Part shown: positions 1 through 8,269 of the stretch, in pieces
How positions within the stretch are numbered: the first letter of the stretch is position 1
How the letters are laid out: every line of letters begins with the position of its first letter
Origin: Sutterella sp.
Lineage (GTDB): Bacteria > Pseudomonadota > Gammaproteobacteria > Burkholderiales > Burkholderiaceae_F
Direction: 5' to 3'
Assembly: GCA_019418235.1 (NCBI GenBank)
Contig: DYCH01000071.1
Span: 8,850 to 66,395, forward strand
DNA: 57,546 nt
Notes under the pieces: model-generated
Database searches by the model: none
What the model was told of the DNA's origin: nothing
The model's input: the letters and a program-made list of their open reading frames with translations, nothing else
Program-made: the position numbers and the translations under genes

Positions 1-655
1 GCAAAAGCGCGCACCTATCCACTTTGACATTTTGGCCGTAAACGTTGACCAGCATCTCCCGAATTTTCCCAAAGAAGTGATCCCCAACTATTTGGAAAAA
101 GTGGGCGTACCCTACCACATTGAAGACCAAGATACTTGGTCGATTGTTCAGCGCGTCATTCCCGAAGGACGTAATGTGTGCTCGGTCTGCTCTCGCTTGC
201 GACGTGGCATTATTTATCGCGTCGCCAAAGAAATGGGCGTTACCAAAATCGCTTTAGGTCACCACATGGATGACATAGTCAGCACGCTTTTACTGAACAT
301 GTTTTATGGCGGTCGACTCAAAGGGATGCCTCCGATTTTAAGAAGCGATGATGGGAAAAATGTCATTATTCGCCCGCTCGTTTACGTCCGCGAATACGAA
401 ATTGAACGATGGGTGAAATATCGCGACTATCCAATTGTTTCAAAGGACATTTGTCGAAAAATCGAAAACAAAAAACGCGCCGAAATCAAAGCTTTGATTC
501 GTCAATGGGATCAGGATTACGACAGTCGTATCTATAACATCTTAATGAGTATGACACGTGTCGCTCCGTCTCATTTAATGGATAAATCCATTTATGACTT
601 CCAAGCTTTAATTCCTGACGCGCTACGCGACAAAGAGTCAGAAGAGGACTTTTAA
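1..655 (+). CDS. ttcA: tRNA 2-thiocytidine biosynthesis protein TtcA (5' partial)
   Basis: The reading frame is open from base 2, so the N-terminus, including the PP-loop ATP-binding motif, lies outside the window. The visible part matches the TtcA family, a [4Fe-4S] ATP-dependent sulfurtransferase that thiolates C32 of some tRNAs in the cytoplasm. Support is the CSVCSR motif (the CxxC cluster ligands), the ALGHHMDD segment, and a further Cys in SKDICRK that matches the third ligand position. About 218 residues are visible of the roughly 300 usual. The first in-frame start-like codon, a TTG at 32, lies inside conserved sequence and is not the real start. The TAA stop overlaps the stop of the convergent rsmI by four bases (TTAA, 652-655). 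Confidence 0.92.
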   Translation, partial: QKRAPIHFDILAVNVDQHLPNFPKEVIPNYLEKVGVPYHIEDQDTWSIVQRVIPEGRNVCSVCSRLRRGIIYRVAKEMGVTKIALGHHMDDIVSTLLLNMFYGGRLKGMPPILRSDDGKNVIIRPLVYVREYEIERWVKYRDYPIVSKDICRKIENKKRAEIKALIRQWDQDYDSRIYNILMSMTRVAPSHLMDKSIYDFQALIPDALRDKESEEDF

Positions 656-1560
656 TCTGCGGGTTTATTAGCCAAGATCCACTGGTAGATTTCATCTCGA
701 GAAAAACCGGTGATCTTGGCAGCCGTTGCCGCCGCCTTTGAACTTGGCATTGCCCGAGCCAAAGCTAAAACCCATTGAGCGTCCTTATCCGTTAAGGTTA
801 AACCTTGCTCTTGTTTAGACTCATCGACCAAAATCACATACTCACCGCGCGGATCATGCGTTTTAGCCCAAGCCTCAACTTCTGAGGCAGGCATGGCTGA
901 GAAAGTTTCAAATTTCTTTGTAATTTCTCGAGCAACCACCACTCGACGTTCAGGTTGCAGGGCTTTTGCTAAATCAACCAAAACATCAATCACGCGGTGA
1001 GGAGCCTCATAAAGAACAAAACTTTCGTGTTGACGAGCCAAAGAAGCAATTGCATCGCGCCGAGCTTTAGCTTGAGGGGGTAAAAATCCCACAAAATGGA
1101 AACCCGAAGGTTCAAGTCCGGCTGCCGACAAGGCTGTGACAACAGCACTGGCGCCCGGAATGGGAATAACACGATATCCAGCGTCTTGAACGACACGAAC
1201 AACTCGAGCACCAGGGTCAGAGACAGCGGGCGTTCCCGCATCGGTTACTAATGCAACCCTCTCGCCCTTTTCGAGACGTTCAATTATCATATGGGATTGA
1301 GCAATTTCATTGTGTTCCCGTACACTTATCGTCGGAACCGAAATGGAAAAACGTTCCAAAAGTTTTTTGGTTTCTCTCGTATCTTCCGCCGCCACGACAT
1401 CCGCCATGGCTAGAATCCATAGGGCACGTAAAGTGATGTCTGCCGAATTACCGATGGGAAGCCCAACGATATAGAGCGCCGAGCTGGGAAAGCTTTGTAA
1501 CTCAAGCCCCGCTTTTTGCATTAACAACTGTTCGGACCATTGGTTCGTCATGGATTGCAT
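652..1560 (-). CDS. rsmI: 16S rRNA (cytidine1402-2'-O)-methyltransferase RsmI
   Basis: RsmI is a SAM-dependent tetrapyrrole-methylase-fold enzyme that 2'-O-methylates C1402 in the 16S rRNA decoding centre. Family landmarks are LYIVGLPIGN near the N-terminus, AAEDTRETKKLL, VTDAGTPAVSDPG, PIPGASAVVTALSAAGL and the YEAPHR segment. The longest frame gives 302 residues, slightly more than the usual 280-290. In-frame ATGs at 1551 and 1521 are alternatives, and the 1521 start would give a typical N-terminus. No good ribosome binding site separates the three. The gene is divergent from the LpoA-like gene with overlapping 5' ends, the same pairing as yraL/yraM in enterics but in divergent orientation. 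Confidence 0.93.
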   Translation of the reverse strand: MQSMTNQWSEQLLMQKAGLELQSFPSSALYIVGLPIGNSADITLRALWILAMADVVAAEDTRETKKLLERFSISVPTISVREHNEIAQSHMIIERLEKGERVALVTDAGTPAVSDPGARVVRVVQDAGYRVIPIPGASAVVTALSAAGLEPSGFHFVGFLPPQAKARRDAIASLARQHESFVLYEAPHRVIDVLVDLAKALQPERRVVVAREITKKFETFSAMPASEVEAWAKTHDPRGEYVILVDESKQEQGLTLTDKDAQWVLALARAMPSSKAAATAAKITGFSRDEIYQWILANKPAD

Positions 1561-2866
1561 TGTGAATACCCGTTTATTTCAAGTTCTTAGTGTGGCTATT
1601 TTAGCGACCTTTAGTGTAACCAGTTTTTCGCAGTCGGCAGTACCGTTTGCGATTGACCCGTCTGCACTGGTTTTTGAGGCCCCGACCACTTCGATCAGTC
1701 AAAAGACAAAAATCGCTATTTTATTGCCTGAAATCGGCAGTCCCTACGAAGCGATCAACGCTTCTTTGGTTCAAGGGATTGAGGCCGAAAACAAACAAAA
1801 CGGCTCCCCGTATGAAATTCTTCCCTTACCGAGAAAATGGGGACAAAGTGCGCTCTCGCACCTTCAAGATGCCGCTCTCATGGGCGCTGTTATCGCAATT
1901 GGTCCTTTGACGCGAGATTCCGTTGACGAAATCGCTCAATTGCCGTTTTTACCTTTACCGACCGTCGCCTTAAATCAGTTCTCCGATGGTTTGGTTGCGC
2001 CCGAACTTTTAATGAATTACTCATTGAGTCAAGAGCAAGAAGTCGCACAAATTACCAAAATTGCTTTGAGTGCATTGCCGCAAACCACCAGCAGTGGCGA
2101 GCCGCCGAAAGTCATGATTTTTGAAAGCGACTCCCCGCTTGAAAAGCGTATTGCTAATGCCTATGAGCAAGAGCTCGTCAATAACCTCATTCCTTATGAA
2201 AGAGTGGTATTGACACCGGAATTAATGAAAACGCAAACGCATTTTTATGAAATCAAGTCTGACCTCAAGCCGCCAAAGCTTGAACCTTTGCCCGATCGTG
2301 TTGAAGACCCATACGGTTATCAACGCGTGCGTTTGCGCAACCAAAAGTTAATGGCCGAATATCGTTCCGCTGCCGTTTTTGAAGAGCCGCCCTACTTTGC
2401 CGCATTCTTAGCAATGGACGCTCGAACGGCCGCTCAAATTACGCCGCGCTTGCCTCGCATGACACGCCTTTGGGGGACAAGCTTGGTTAACCCAGGTGAT
2501 CCCCATCAGGGTACTGTCACCGCAATGACCTACGACTTACAAAACGTTGGTTTTGTCGACGCGCCTTTAGTTTTAAAGAATAATGCTTCTGACTTCCGTG
2601 CCAGCTTCGGCGTCACGATGCCGGCTCGTATTGTTGAACGTCGCTTTTTCTCCATGGGTGTTGACGCTTATCGCTTGGCATTACGTTGGATGAAGTGGCA
2701 AACACAAATTGAGTTCGAAGGCACTACCGGTAAACTCAGCTTTAACCAATTAGAAAGCTCAACCGTTCAACGCACGGCTCAACCGGCCCTTATTGAGTCC
2801 AACAAAATTCGTGCCGTGACCGAAGAGCGACTCAAAAACATTCGAATTCGCCCCATTGCACCGTAA
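1550..2866 (+). CDS. LpoA/YraM-like penicillin-binding protein activator, periplasmic-binding fold
   Basis: The protein has 438 residues with an N-terminal hydrophobic signal (VLSVAILATFSVTSFSQS), followed by a domain starting KIAILLPEIGSPYEAIN that resembles the periplasmic type-1 binding fold of LpoA/YraM. LpoA activates PBP1A from the outer membrane in enterobacteria. Its position next to rsmI supports the family call. I see no lipobox cysteine after the hydrophobic stretch, so it is probably a secreted or anchored periplasmic protein and not an outer-membrane lipoprotein. The ATG at 1550 overlaps the rsmI start region; a GTG at 1562 would give a cleaner signal peptide (MNTRLFQV). Two bases separate it from uup. 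Activation of a PBP is a family inference. Confidence 0.72.
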   Translation: MDCIVNTRLFQVLSVAILATFSVTSFSQSAVPFAIDPSALVFEAPTTSISQKTKIAILLPEIGSPYEAINASLVQGIEAENKQNGSPYEILPLPRKWGQSALSHLQDAALMGAVIAIGPLTRDSVDEIAQLPFLPLPTVALNQFSDGLVAPELLMNYSLSQEQEVAQITKIALSALPQTTSSGEPPKVMIFESDSPLEKRIANAYEQELVNNLIPYERVVLTPELMKTQTHFYEIKSDLKPPKLEPLPDRVEDPYGYQRVRLRNQKLMAEYRSAAVFEEPPYFAAFLAMDARTAAQITPRLPRMTRLWGTSLVNPGDPHQGTVTAMTYDLQNVGFVDAPLVLKNNASDFRASFGVTMPARIVERRFFSMGVDAYRLALRWMKWQTQIEFEGTTGKLSFNQLESSTVQRTAQPALIESNKIRAVTEERLKNIRIRPIAP

Positions 2867-2868
2867 AA

Positions 2869-4707
2869 ATGACCACTTTGCTGACGTTACAAGACGCCGA
2901 ACTGGCATTCGGCGACCACCCGTTATTGGATCACGCCAACCTCAACGTTCATGACGGTGAACGCATTGGTGTTATTGGTCGCAATGGCACGGGTAAGAGC
3001 TCATTACTTAAAGTTGTTGCCGGCATTGAAAAACTCGATGACGGTTCGTTGACAATGCTCGACGGCTTATCTGTGGGTTACGTTGAACAAGAACCCTTCT
3101 TGCCACCTGCAGAAACCTTCATTGAGTCTCTCACGCTGCGCGGAAAGATTAATGAGATTCATGACGAACGAGAACATTGGCGTCTTCTTGCTCGCTTGGA
3201 AGAGTACTTACACCGTTTCAAGCTTGATGCTCAAGCCGATCCCAAAAAGGCCTCGGGCGGTGAGAAAAAGCGTGCCGCTCTCGCCTTAGCTTTCGCGTTA
3301 TCTCAAGATTTATTGCTTCTTGATGAACCCACCAATCACTTAGACATTGATGGGATTTTGATTTTAGAAAACCTCATTCAAAATGAGTACAAAAACTCAA
3401 AATCACTCATGGTCATCACTCACGATCGAAACTTTCTCGATACGGTCTCTACTCGCATTGTTGAATTAGATCGTGGCATTCTCCGAAGCTATCCAGGTAA
3501 TTTTGAGGCCTATGAAGCCCGCAAAGAGGAAGAACTTGCCGCCGAAGAAGTCGAACGTCGTAAGTTTGATAAATTCTGGGCTCAAGAAGAAGTCTGGATT
3601 CGAAAGGGCATTGAAGCTCGTCGAACTCGAAACGAAGGACGTGTTAGACGCCTTGAACAATTGCGCGTAGAACGTGCTGCCCGACGCGATCGCCTCGGAC
3701 AAGTCAATCTCAACATTGATGCGGGCATGAAAAGCGGCAAAATTGTCGCTGAACTTGAAAATGTCAGCAAAGCCTTTGGCGATAAAACGATTGTCAAAAA
3801 CCTCGACTTTAAATTGCTCAGAGGCGATCGTCTAGGACTTATCGGTCACAACGGTGTCGGTAAAAGTACCTTAATTTCATTGATTTTAGGGAAGGCACAA
3901 CCCGACAGCGGCACGGTGAAATTAGGCACCAATCTTCAAATCGCTTACTTTGACCAATTACGAGGTCAATTAGACCCCAATAAAACGGTTGCGGAAACCA
4001 TCTCTCCAGGAAGTGAGTGGTTAGAGGTAGGGGGCGTTAAAAAACACGTTATGGCCTACCTTGGGGACTTTTTATTCCCGCCCCGTCGAGCCAATGTACC
4101 TGTCTCGAATCTCTCGGGGGGCGAACGCAATCGCTTGTTATTAGCCAGACTTTTCGCGCTTCCGGCAAACCTTTTGGTGCTTGACGAACCCACGAATGAC
4201 TTGGATATCGACTCTTTGGAGCTTTTGGAGCAAACGCTTCAGAATTATCCCGGAACGTTGATTCTTGTAAGCCACGATCGTCGATTCCTAGATAATGTCG
4301 TAACAGAAGTTTTAGCACCCGAAGGTGACGGTCTTTGGCGTGAATACGTTGGTGGTTATTCGGATTGGTTGCACTACCGCCCTCAACCTGTTGCTACTGA
4401 AGACAAAAAAGAGGTTGCTGCTGTCAAAACTCAACCCAAAAAACCGCGTCAAGAGAAGTTAAAACTTTCCTACAAAGAAAACAAAGAACTTGAAGAGTTG
4501 CCTGATTTGCTCATGACGCTAGAAAGCGACCATGAAACCATGTTGGCACAAATGAATGATCCAGCTTACTTTACGAGCAATAGTCCTGATCAAATCAAGG
4601 AAAATGCAGACAAACTCGCGGTGCTGGAACAACGTATTGAAGCCACTTATGCCCGATGGGATGAGTTAGAAGCCAAAAAAGCGTTAGTGGAAGCACAAAA
4701 CGCCTAG
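2869..4707 (+). CDS. uup: ABC-F family ATPase Uup
   Basis: This soluble protein of 612 residues has two ABC ATPase cassettes and no membrane segments. Cassette 1 has Walker A GRNGTGKSS (about residues 37-45), signature SGGEKKR and Walker B LLLLDEPTNHLD. Cassette 2 has Walker A GHNGVGKST, signature LSGGERNR and LLVLDEPTNDLD. A charged linker joins them, and a Lys/Glu-rich C-terminal coiled coil begins near residue 515, which is typical of Uup among ABC-F proteins. Uup affects transposon precise excision, binds DNA and is linked to ribosome function. It starts two bases after the LpoA-like stop, so the two are probably co-transcribed. A hairpin terminator follows. Confidence 0.93.
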   Translation: MTTLLTLQDAELAFGDHPLLDHANLNVHDGERIGVIGRNGTGKSSLLKVVAGIEKLDDGSLTMLDGLSVGYVEQEPFLPPAETFIESLTLRGKINEIHDEREHWRLLARLEEYLHRFKLDAQADPKKASGGEKKRAALALAFALSQDLLLLDEPTNHLDIDGILILENLIQNEYKNSKSLMVITHDRNFLDTVSTRIVELDRGILRSYPGNFEAYEARKEEELAAEEVERRKFDKFWAQEEVWIRKGIEARRTRNEGRVRRLEQLRVERAARRDRLGQVNLNIDAGMKSGKIVAELENVSKAFGDKTIVKNLDFKLLRGDRLGLIGHNGVGKSTLISLILGKAQPDSGTVKLGTNLQIAYFDQLRGQLDPNKTVAETISPGSEWLEVGGVKKHVMAYLGDFLFPPRRANVPVSNLSGGERNRLLLARLFALPANLLVLDEPTNDLDIDSLELLEQTLQNYPGTLILVSHDRRFLDNVVTEVLAPEGDGLWREYVGGYSDWLHYRPQPVATEDKKEVAAVKTQPKKPRQEKLKLSYKENKELEELPDLLMTLESDHETMLAQMNDPAYFTSNSPDQIKENADKLAVLEQRIEATYARWDELEAKKALVEAQNA

Positions 4708-4712
4708 TCTGA

Positions 4713-4748
4713 GATGGGTGCTTGGTTCAGAACCAGCACCCATTTTCA
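4713..4748 (+). terminator. Rho-independent terminator after uup
   Basis: A near-perfect inverted repeat has arms ATGGGTGCT and AGCACCCAT, with an inner GGTT/AACC pair and a CAG loop, followed by TTTTC. It lies directly after the uup stop and ahead of the acyl-CoA synthetase gene. Confidence 0.8.
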
Positions 4749-4837
4749 TATCTTGGATACAAAATCGCCTTTTTAGGGGCGTCCAAACACTTACATTTCG
4801 ACTTACAATAGACACATTACAAACATAGGGGATTGCT

Positions 4838-6682
4838 GTGTCCGATACCTCACAAAATCGTTTTGAAGCACTTTGTCAGCTAAAAACCTTGGATCAATTT
4901 ATTCCGGCCCGCGCTCAAGCCGCTCCACACACCGAAGCTCTCCGACAGTTTGACCGAAGTACCAATACTTGGGAGCGAATTTCTTACCGCGATTTATATG
5001 AACGCATCCAACAATGGCGTCGTGCTTTTGCCAAATTAGGTTTTAAACCCGGTACTCGCATCGCGATTTTGTTACCCAACGGGGTTGATGCCGTCTGTTG
5101 CGACCAAGCCGTTTTAGCCAACGGTTATGTCCCCGTTCCGCTTCACGCTATTGACACAGCAGGCTCTAGCGCCTTTATCATCGCCGACAGTGAAGCCTCT
5201 GTTTTGGTGACCAATCGACAAAATCGTTGGGACTCTATCTATCTCTCCGAAACGCCGATGCCTAACCTCAAGCATGTCATTCTTACCGATGAGTCAGCTC
5301 CGGCCCATCGCAATGATGATGTCACCCTTTGGGATTTGGAAAGTTGGATTGCCACGGGCTTTGACGTTACAACGCTACCGGAAGGCCCCAAAGAAGATGA
5401 CTTGGCAGCCATTGTTTACACCTCCGGCACAACGGGACGTCCAAAAGGTGTCATGCTTACCCATAAAAACGTCGTCAGTAATGTCATCAATACCATCGCG
5501 ACTGTTTTGCCTTATCCCAGACCGGGGGACGTCTTTTTATCATTCTTGCCCGTCTCTCACACGTTTGAGCGTATGGCAGGCTATTACTTACCTTTAGGGA
5601 TGGGGTGCACCATCGCCTTTACCCGATCCATTCAGTTATTGGCCGAAGATTTCCGCATCATTCGACCCAATGTCATCATCTCTGTTCCTCGTATTTACGA
5701 ACGAATTTTTGCCAAAGTTCAGGCCAAATTGGCTAGAGGTAATGACTTTGCACGTTTCATGTTTAATTGGGCTGTTGATGTCGGCTGGCGTCAATTCTGT
5801 CGCAAATACGACATTGAAGTCCCGCAAGGCACTTGCCAATGGCTAGATCCCATTGTGTGGCCGATTCTTGACGCATTGGTCTCCAAAACATTGCAAAATC
5901 AGTTTGGCGGGCAACTCAAAGTCGCCATTAGTGGTGGCGCAGCTCTTAACCCCAAGATGGCGAAAGTCTTCTGTGGCTTGGGTCTCCCCATCATCCAAGG
6001 TTATGGTATGACGGAATCGAGCCCCATTATTGCCGGGAATTGCCTCACTTATAACCATCCCGACAGCGTTGGTAAACCTTTGCCAAATACGGATGTTCGC
6101 TTGGGAGAAGGCAACGAAATTCAAGTGAAGTCCGACAGCATCATGAAGGGTTATTTCAACCGAGAAGAAGATACTCGTGCCGCCTTTACCGAAGACGGTT
6201 ACTTAAAGACGGGCGACGTTGGTGCCTTTGATGAAAAGGGATTCTTGCGTATTGTTGGTCGTATCAAAGAAATCATCGTAACGAGTACTGGCGAAAAAGT
6301 GCCTCCCTCTGACTTGGAGTTGGCCATTGAATTTGATCCGTTGTTCGATCAAGCTTACGTTATTGGAGAAAACCGTCCCTTCATCTCGACCATTGTTGTA
6401 TTGAACAAAACCGAATGGGAAAAACTAGCGACAACGTTGAATTTGGACCCCAATGATCCGGAAAGCTTACTTGCGAGTGTCACTAAAAATGCTGTGCTTA
6501 AGCGCATCAAGACGGCAGTCAAAGATTTCCCACAATACGCATTGCCTCGTAACGTTTACATGACGTTTGAGCCTTGGACAATTGAGAATGGTCTATTGAC
6601 GCCGACGTTGAAACTTAAACGCAAGAAAATGGAAGAGCGATTTGCCCCGCAAATTGCCACGCTTTATGCCGGTCACCGCTAG
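4838..6682 (+). CDS. AMP-dependent long-chain acyl-CoA synthetase (FadD15-like)
   Basis: The protein has 614 residues and starts at a GTG with AGGGG eight bases upstream. It is an ANL-superfamily adenylating enzyme: the P-loop-like A3 motif YTSGTTGRPKGVMLTH lies near residue 195, GYGMTESSP near residue 392, and the TGDVG...GRIKEIIVTSTGEKVPP motifs follow. The family activates long-chain fatty acids to acyl-CoA through an acyl-adenylate, usually at the inner face of the membrane. It resembles the large bacterial FadD15 or eukaryote-like long-chain synthetases more than E. coli FadD. It stands alone between the uup terminator and the radical SAM gene, so substrate chain length cannot be read from context. 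Confidence 0.9.
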   Translation: MSDTSQNRFEALCQLKTLDQFIPARAQAAPHTEALRQFDRSTNTWERISYRDLYERIQQWRRAFAKLGFKPGTRIAILLPNGVDAVCCDQAVLANGYVPVPLHAIDTAGSSAFIIADSEASVLVTNRQNRWDSIYLSETPMPNLKHVILTDESAPAHRNDDVTLWDLESWIATGFDVTTLPEGPKEDDLAAIVYTSGTTGRPKGVMLTHKNVVSNVINTIATVLPYPRPGDVFLSFLPVSHTFERMAGYYLPLGMGCTIAFTRSIQLLAEDFRIIRPNVIISVPRIYERIFAKVQAKLARGNDFARFMFNWAVDVGWRQFCRKYDIEVPQGTCQWLDPIVWPILDALVSKTLQNQFGGQLKVAISGGAALNPKMAKVFCGLGLPIIQGYGMTESSPIIAGNCLTYNHPDSVGKPLPNTDVRLGEGNEIQVKSDSIMKGYFNREEDTRAAFTEDGYLKTGDVGAFDEKGFLRIVGRIKEIIVTSTGEKVPPSDLELAIEFDPLFDQAYVIGENRPFISTIVVLNKTEWEKLATTLNLDPNDPESLLASVTKNAVLKRIKTAVKDFPQYALPRNVYMTFEPWTIENGLLTPTLKLKRKKMEERFAPQIATLYAGHR

Positions 6683-6739
6683 GAGAATTCGGCAATTTAC
6701 TTTAAAATTCATTTCCTTTGATGACTTGGAAAAGAGCTT

Positions 6740-8041
6740 GTGACCATGGCACAACATGAAAAATTCTTACCGGATTGGATGATCGGTCTCACCGACCGCA
6801 TCATGAATTACTACATCGAACGCGACTTAGTGCTCGATCCTATCATTTTGGATCGACACCCGGCTCCAGAGCCTGGTCATGAGTACATGATGTATGCCCA
6901 TATCCCCTTTTGCCATACGCTTTGCTCATACTGCACTTTCCACCGCTTTTTGTTCAAAGAATACAAAGCACGTGAGTACTTTGTCTCCTTACGAAAAGAG
7001 ATGGACATGGCCAAGGAGTTGGGTTACGACTTCACTTCCATGTATATCGGCGGTGGCACCACAACGATTTTGGAAGATGAGTTAATTAAGACCATCGAAC
7101 ATGCTCGTACGCTTTTTCCGTCCATCAAAGAAGTTTCTTGTGAAACGGACCCGGCCCATTTAGCCAATCCTTCTTTTAAAAACTTGAAGGGCTTGGTTGA
7201 CCGTATGTCAATCGGTGTCCAAAGCTTTGATGACAACATTCTTCGCATGACAGAGCGTTATGAGAAGTTTGGTAGCGGTCAAGAAATTTTCGAGCGCATC
7301 CTAGCTGCTCAAGAGCTTTTCCCAATCTGTAACGTTGACATGATTTTCGGTTTCCGTGGTCAAACAGAAGAGATCTTGCAACGTGACGTTGATCTGTTGA
7401 TGAAGCTCAATCCCCGTCAAATCACAACCTATCCTCTGATGGTAACGAGTCAAACGAAGTGCAGCGTCCGCAATACGATTGCCGCACCGGCCGCAGACTT
7501 AGCCGCTCAATACCGCATCATTCTTGATACGCTGGGCAAGAACTACAATCAATTAACCTCTTGGACGTTCGGTCGCTCCAATGATGAAGGGTTTGATGAG
7601 TACGTTGTTGACCACGATGAATATTTAGGCGTGGGTTCTGGGGCTTTTAGCTTCTTGGGGAACTCGCTTTACGTAAATACCTTCAGTCTTCGTCGCTATA
7701 ACGAACGAATCAATGCTGGCAAGATGGGGGTCGAACGTCGTCGCACCTTTGATAAGCACTCAGTGCTTCAATACCGTTTGCTTTTAGGACTTTTTGCTGC
7801 TCGCCTGTCTCGCAAGTATTTCCGAGATGTCCACGGCGTGGATTTAGATCGAGCCTTATTTAAGGAAATGTTAGGTCTTCGCTTAGCGGGTGCCATTAAA
7901 GACAATCCTAATGATCCCGACAATCTCATCGTAACCGATACTGGGAAGTTCTTAGGTCTTGTGATGATGAAGGACTTTTATTCTGGTATGGATAATGTCC
8001 GAGCTGCATTACGCAAACCCTTATCGACCATCGACATGTAA
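6740..8041 (+). CDS. HemN/HemW-like radical SAM protein (coproporphyrinogen III oxidase family)
   Basis: The protein has 433 residues. The segment AHIPFCHTLCSYCTF carries the radical SAM CxxxCxxC cluster motif in the HemN/HemW form, and MYIGGGTTTIL, SIGVQSFDD and a C-terminal HemN-like domain follow. Members include oxygen-independent coproporphyrinogen oxidase, the heme chaperone HemW and anaerobic heme-opening enzymes (ChuW/HutW). The sequence does not let me choose among them. The start is a GTG at 6740 with GGAAAAGAG upstream; the ATG at 6746 is also possible. It is co-oriented with the hydrogenase genes but cut off from them by a strong terminator. It is not HydG, because it lacks the C-terminal cluster domain and its sequence pattern is HemN-like. 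Confidence 0.83.
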   Translation: MTMAQHEKFLPDWMIGLTDRIMNYYIERDLVLDPIILDRHPAPEPGHEYMMYAHIPFCHTLCSYCTFHRFLFKEYKAREYFVSLRKEMDMAKELGYDFTSMYIGGGTTTILEDELIKTIEHARTLFPSIKEVSCETDPAHLANPSFKNLKGLVDRMSIGVQSFDDNILRMTERYEKFGSGQEIFERILAAQELFPICNVDMIFGFRGQTEEILQRDVDLLMKLNPRQITTYPLMVTSQTKCSVRNTIAAPAADLAAQYRIILDTLGKNYNQLTSWTFGRSNDEGFDEYVVDHDEYLGVGSGAFSFLGNSLYVNTFSLRRYNERINAGKMGVERRRTFDKHSVLQYRLLLGLFAARLSRKYFRDVHGVDLDRALFKEMLGLRLAGAIKDNPNDPDNLIVTDTGKFLGLVMMKDFYSGMDNVRAALRKPLSTIDM

Positions 8042-8050
8042 TGTTTACCT

Positions 8051-8098
8051 CTCTCAAGCTATACTCCTTTGGGGATATAGCTTGAGGTCCTTTTTCTT
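8051..8098 (+). terminator. Rho-independent terminator after the HemN-like gene
   Basis: The arms CTCAAGCTATA (8053-8063) and TATAGCTTGAG (8076-8086) form a perfect stem extended by wobble pairs around a TTTG loop. TCCTTTTTCTT follows. This separates the radical SAM gene from the hydA transcript. Confidence 0.88.
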
Positions 8099-8122
8099 CC
8101 TTAATTGAACCTTAATTGCGTT

Positions 8123-8128
8123 TATACT
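8123..8128 (+). promoter_or_regulatory. Candidate -10 element for hydA
   Basis: TATACT matches the sigma-70 -10 consensus well, but only weak -35 candidates (TTAATT or CTTAAT) lie 16-17 bases upstream. If used, it would give a leader of about 135 bases holding the dyads described separately. It is the best-looking start signal between the terminator and hydA, but it is a guess from sequence alone. Confidence 0.35.
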
Positions 8129-8139
8129 TACAGCGTTGC

Positions 8140-8230
8140 GAGAAAGGGGCTCCCTTTTCTTGTCAACAGGAATTGTACGTACAATCCCTGATTCCAGAAA
8201 GTTTGTGCACAAAGCACTGGCAATCAGGAT
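8140..8230 (+). promoter_or_regulatory. Cluster of palindromes and nested hairpin in the hydA leader
   Basis: Four dyads lie between the candidate promoter and hydA. They are a hairpin AGAAAGGG/CCCTTTTCT (8141-8160), a perfect 14-base palindrome ATTGTACGTACAAT (8172-8185), a long stem CCTGATTCCAG/CTGGCAATCAGG (8187-8197 with 8217-8228, one bulged base), and inside that stem a perfect 12-base palindrome TTTGTGCACAAA (8202-8213). They could be operators for dimeric regulators or folded RNA elements. I cannot match them to a known FNR site (TTGAT-N4-ATCAA) or to a riboswitch class. Confidence 0.55.
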
Positions 8231-8269
8231 TCGTTCTCTTATTTTTGAATCTTGGGAGAGATTTCAACT

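Noticed and set aside
6740..8041. Radical SAM gene as a candidate HydG
   Set aside because: The motif context (AHIPFCHTLCSYC, SIGVQSFDD) is HemN-like and the C-terminal second cluster motif of HydG is missing.
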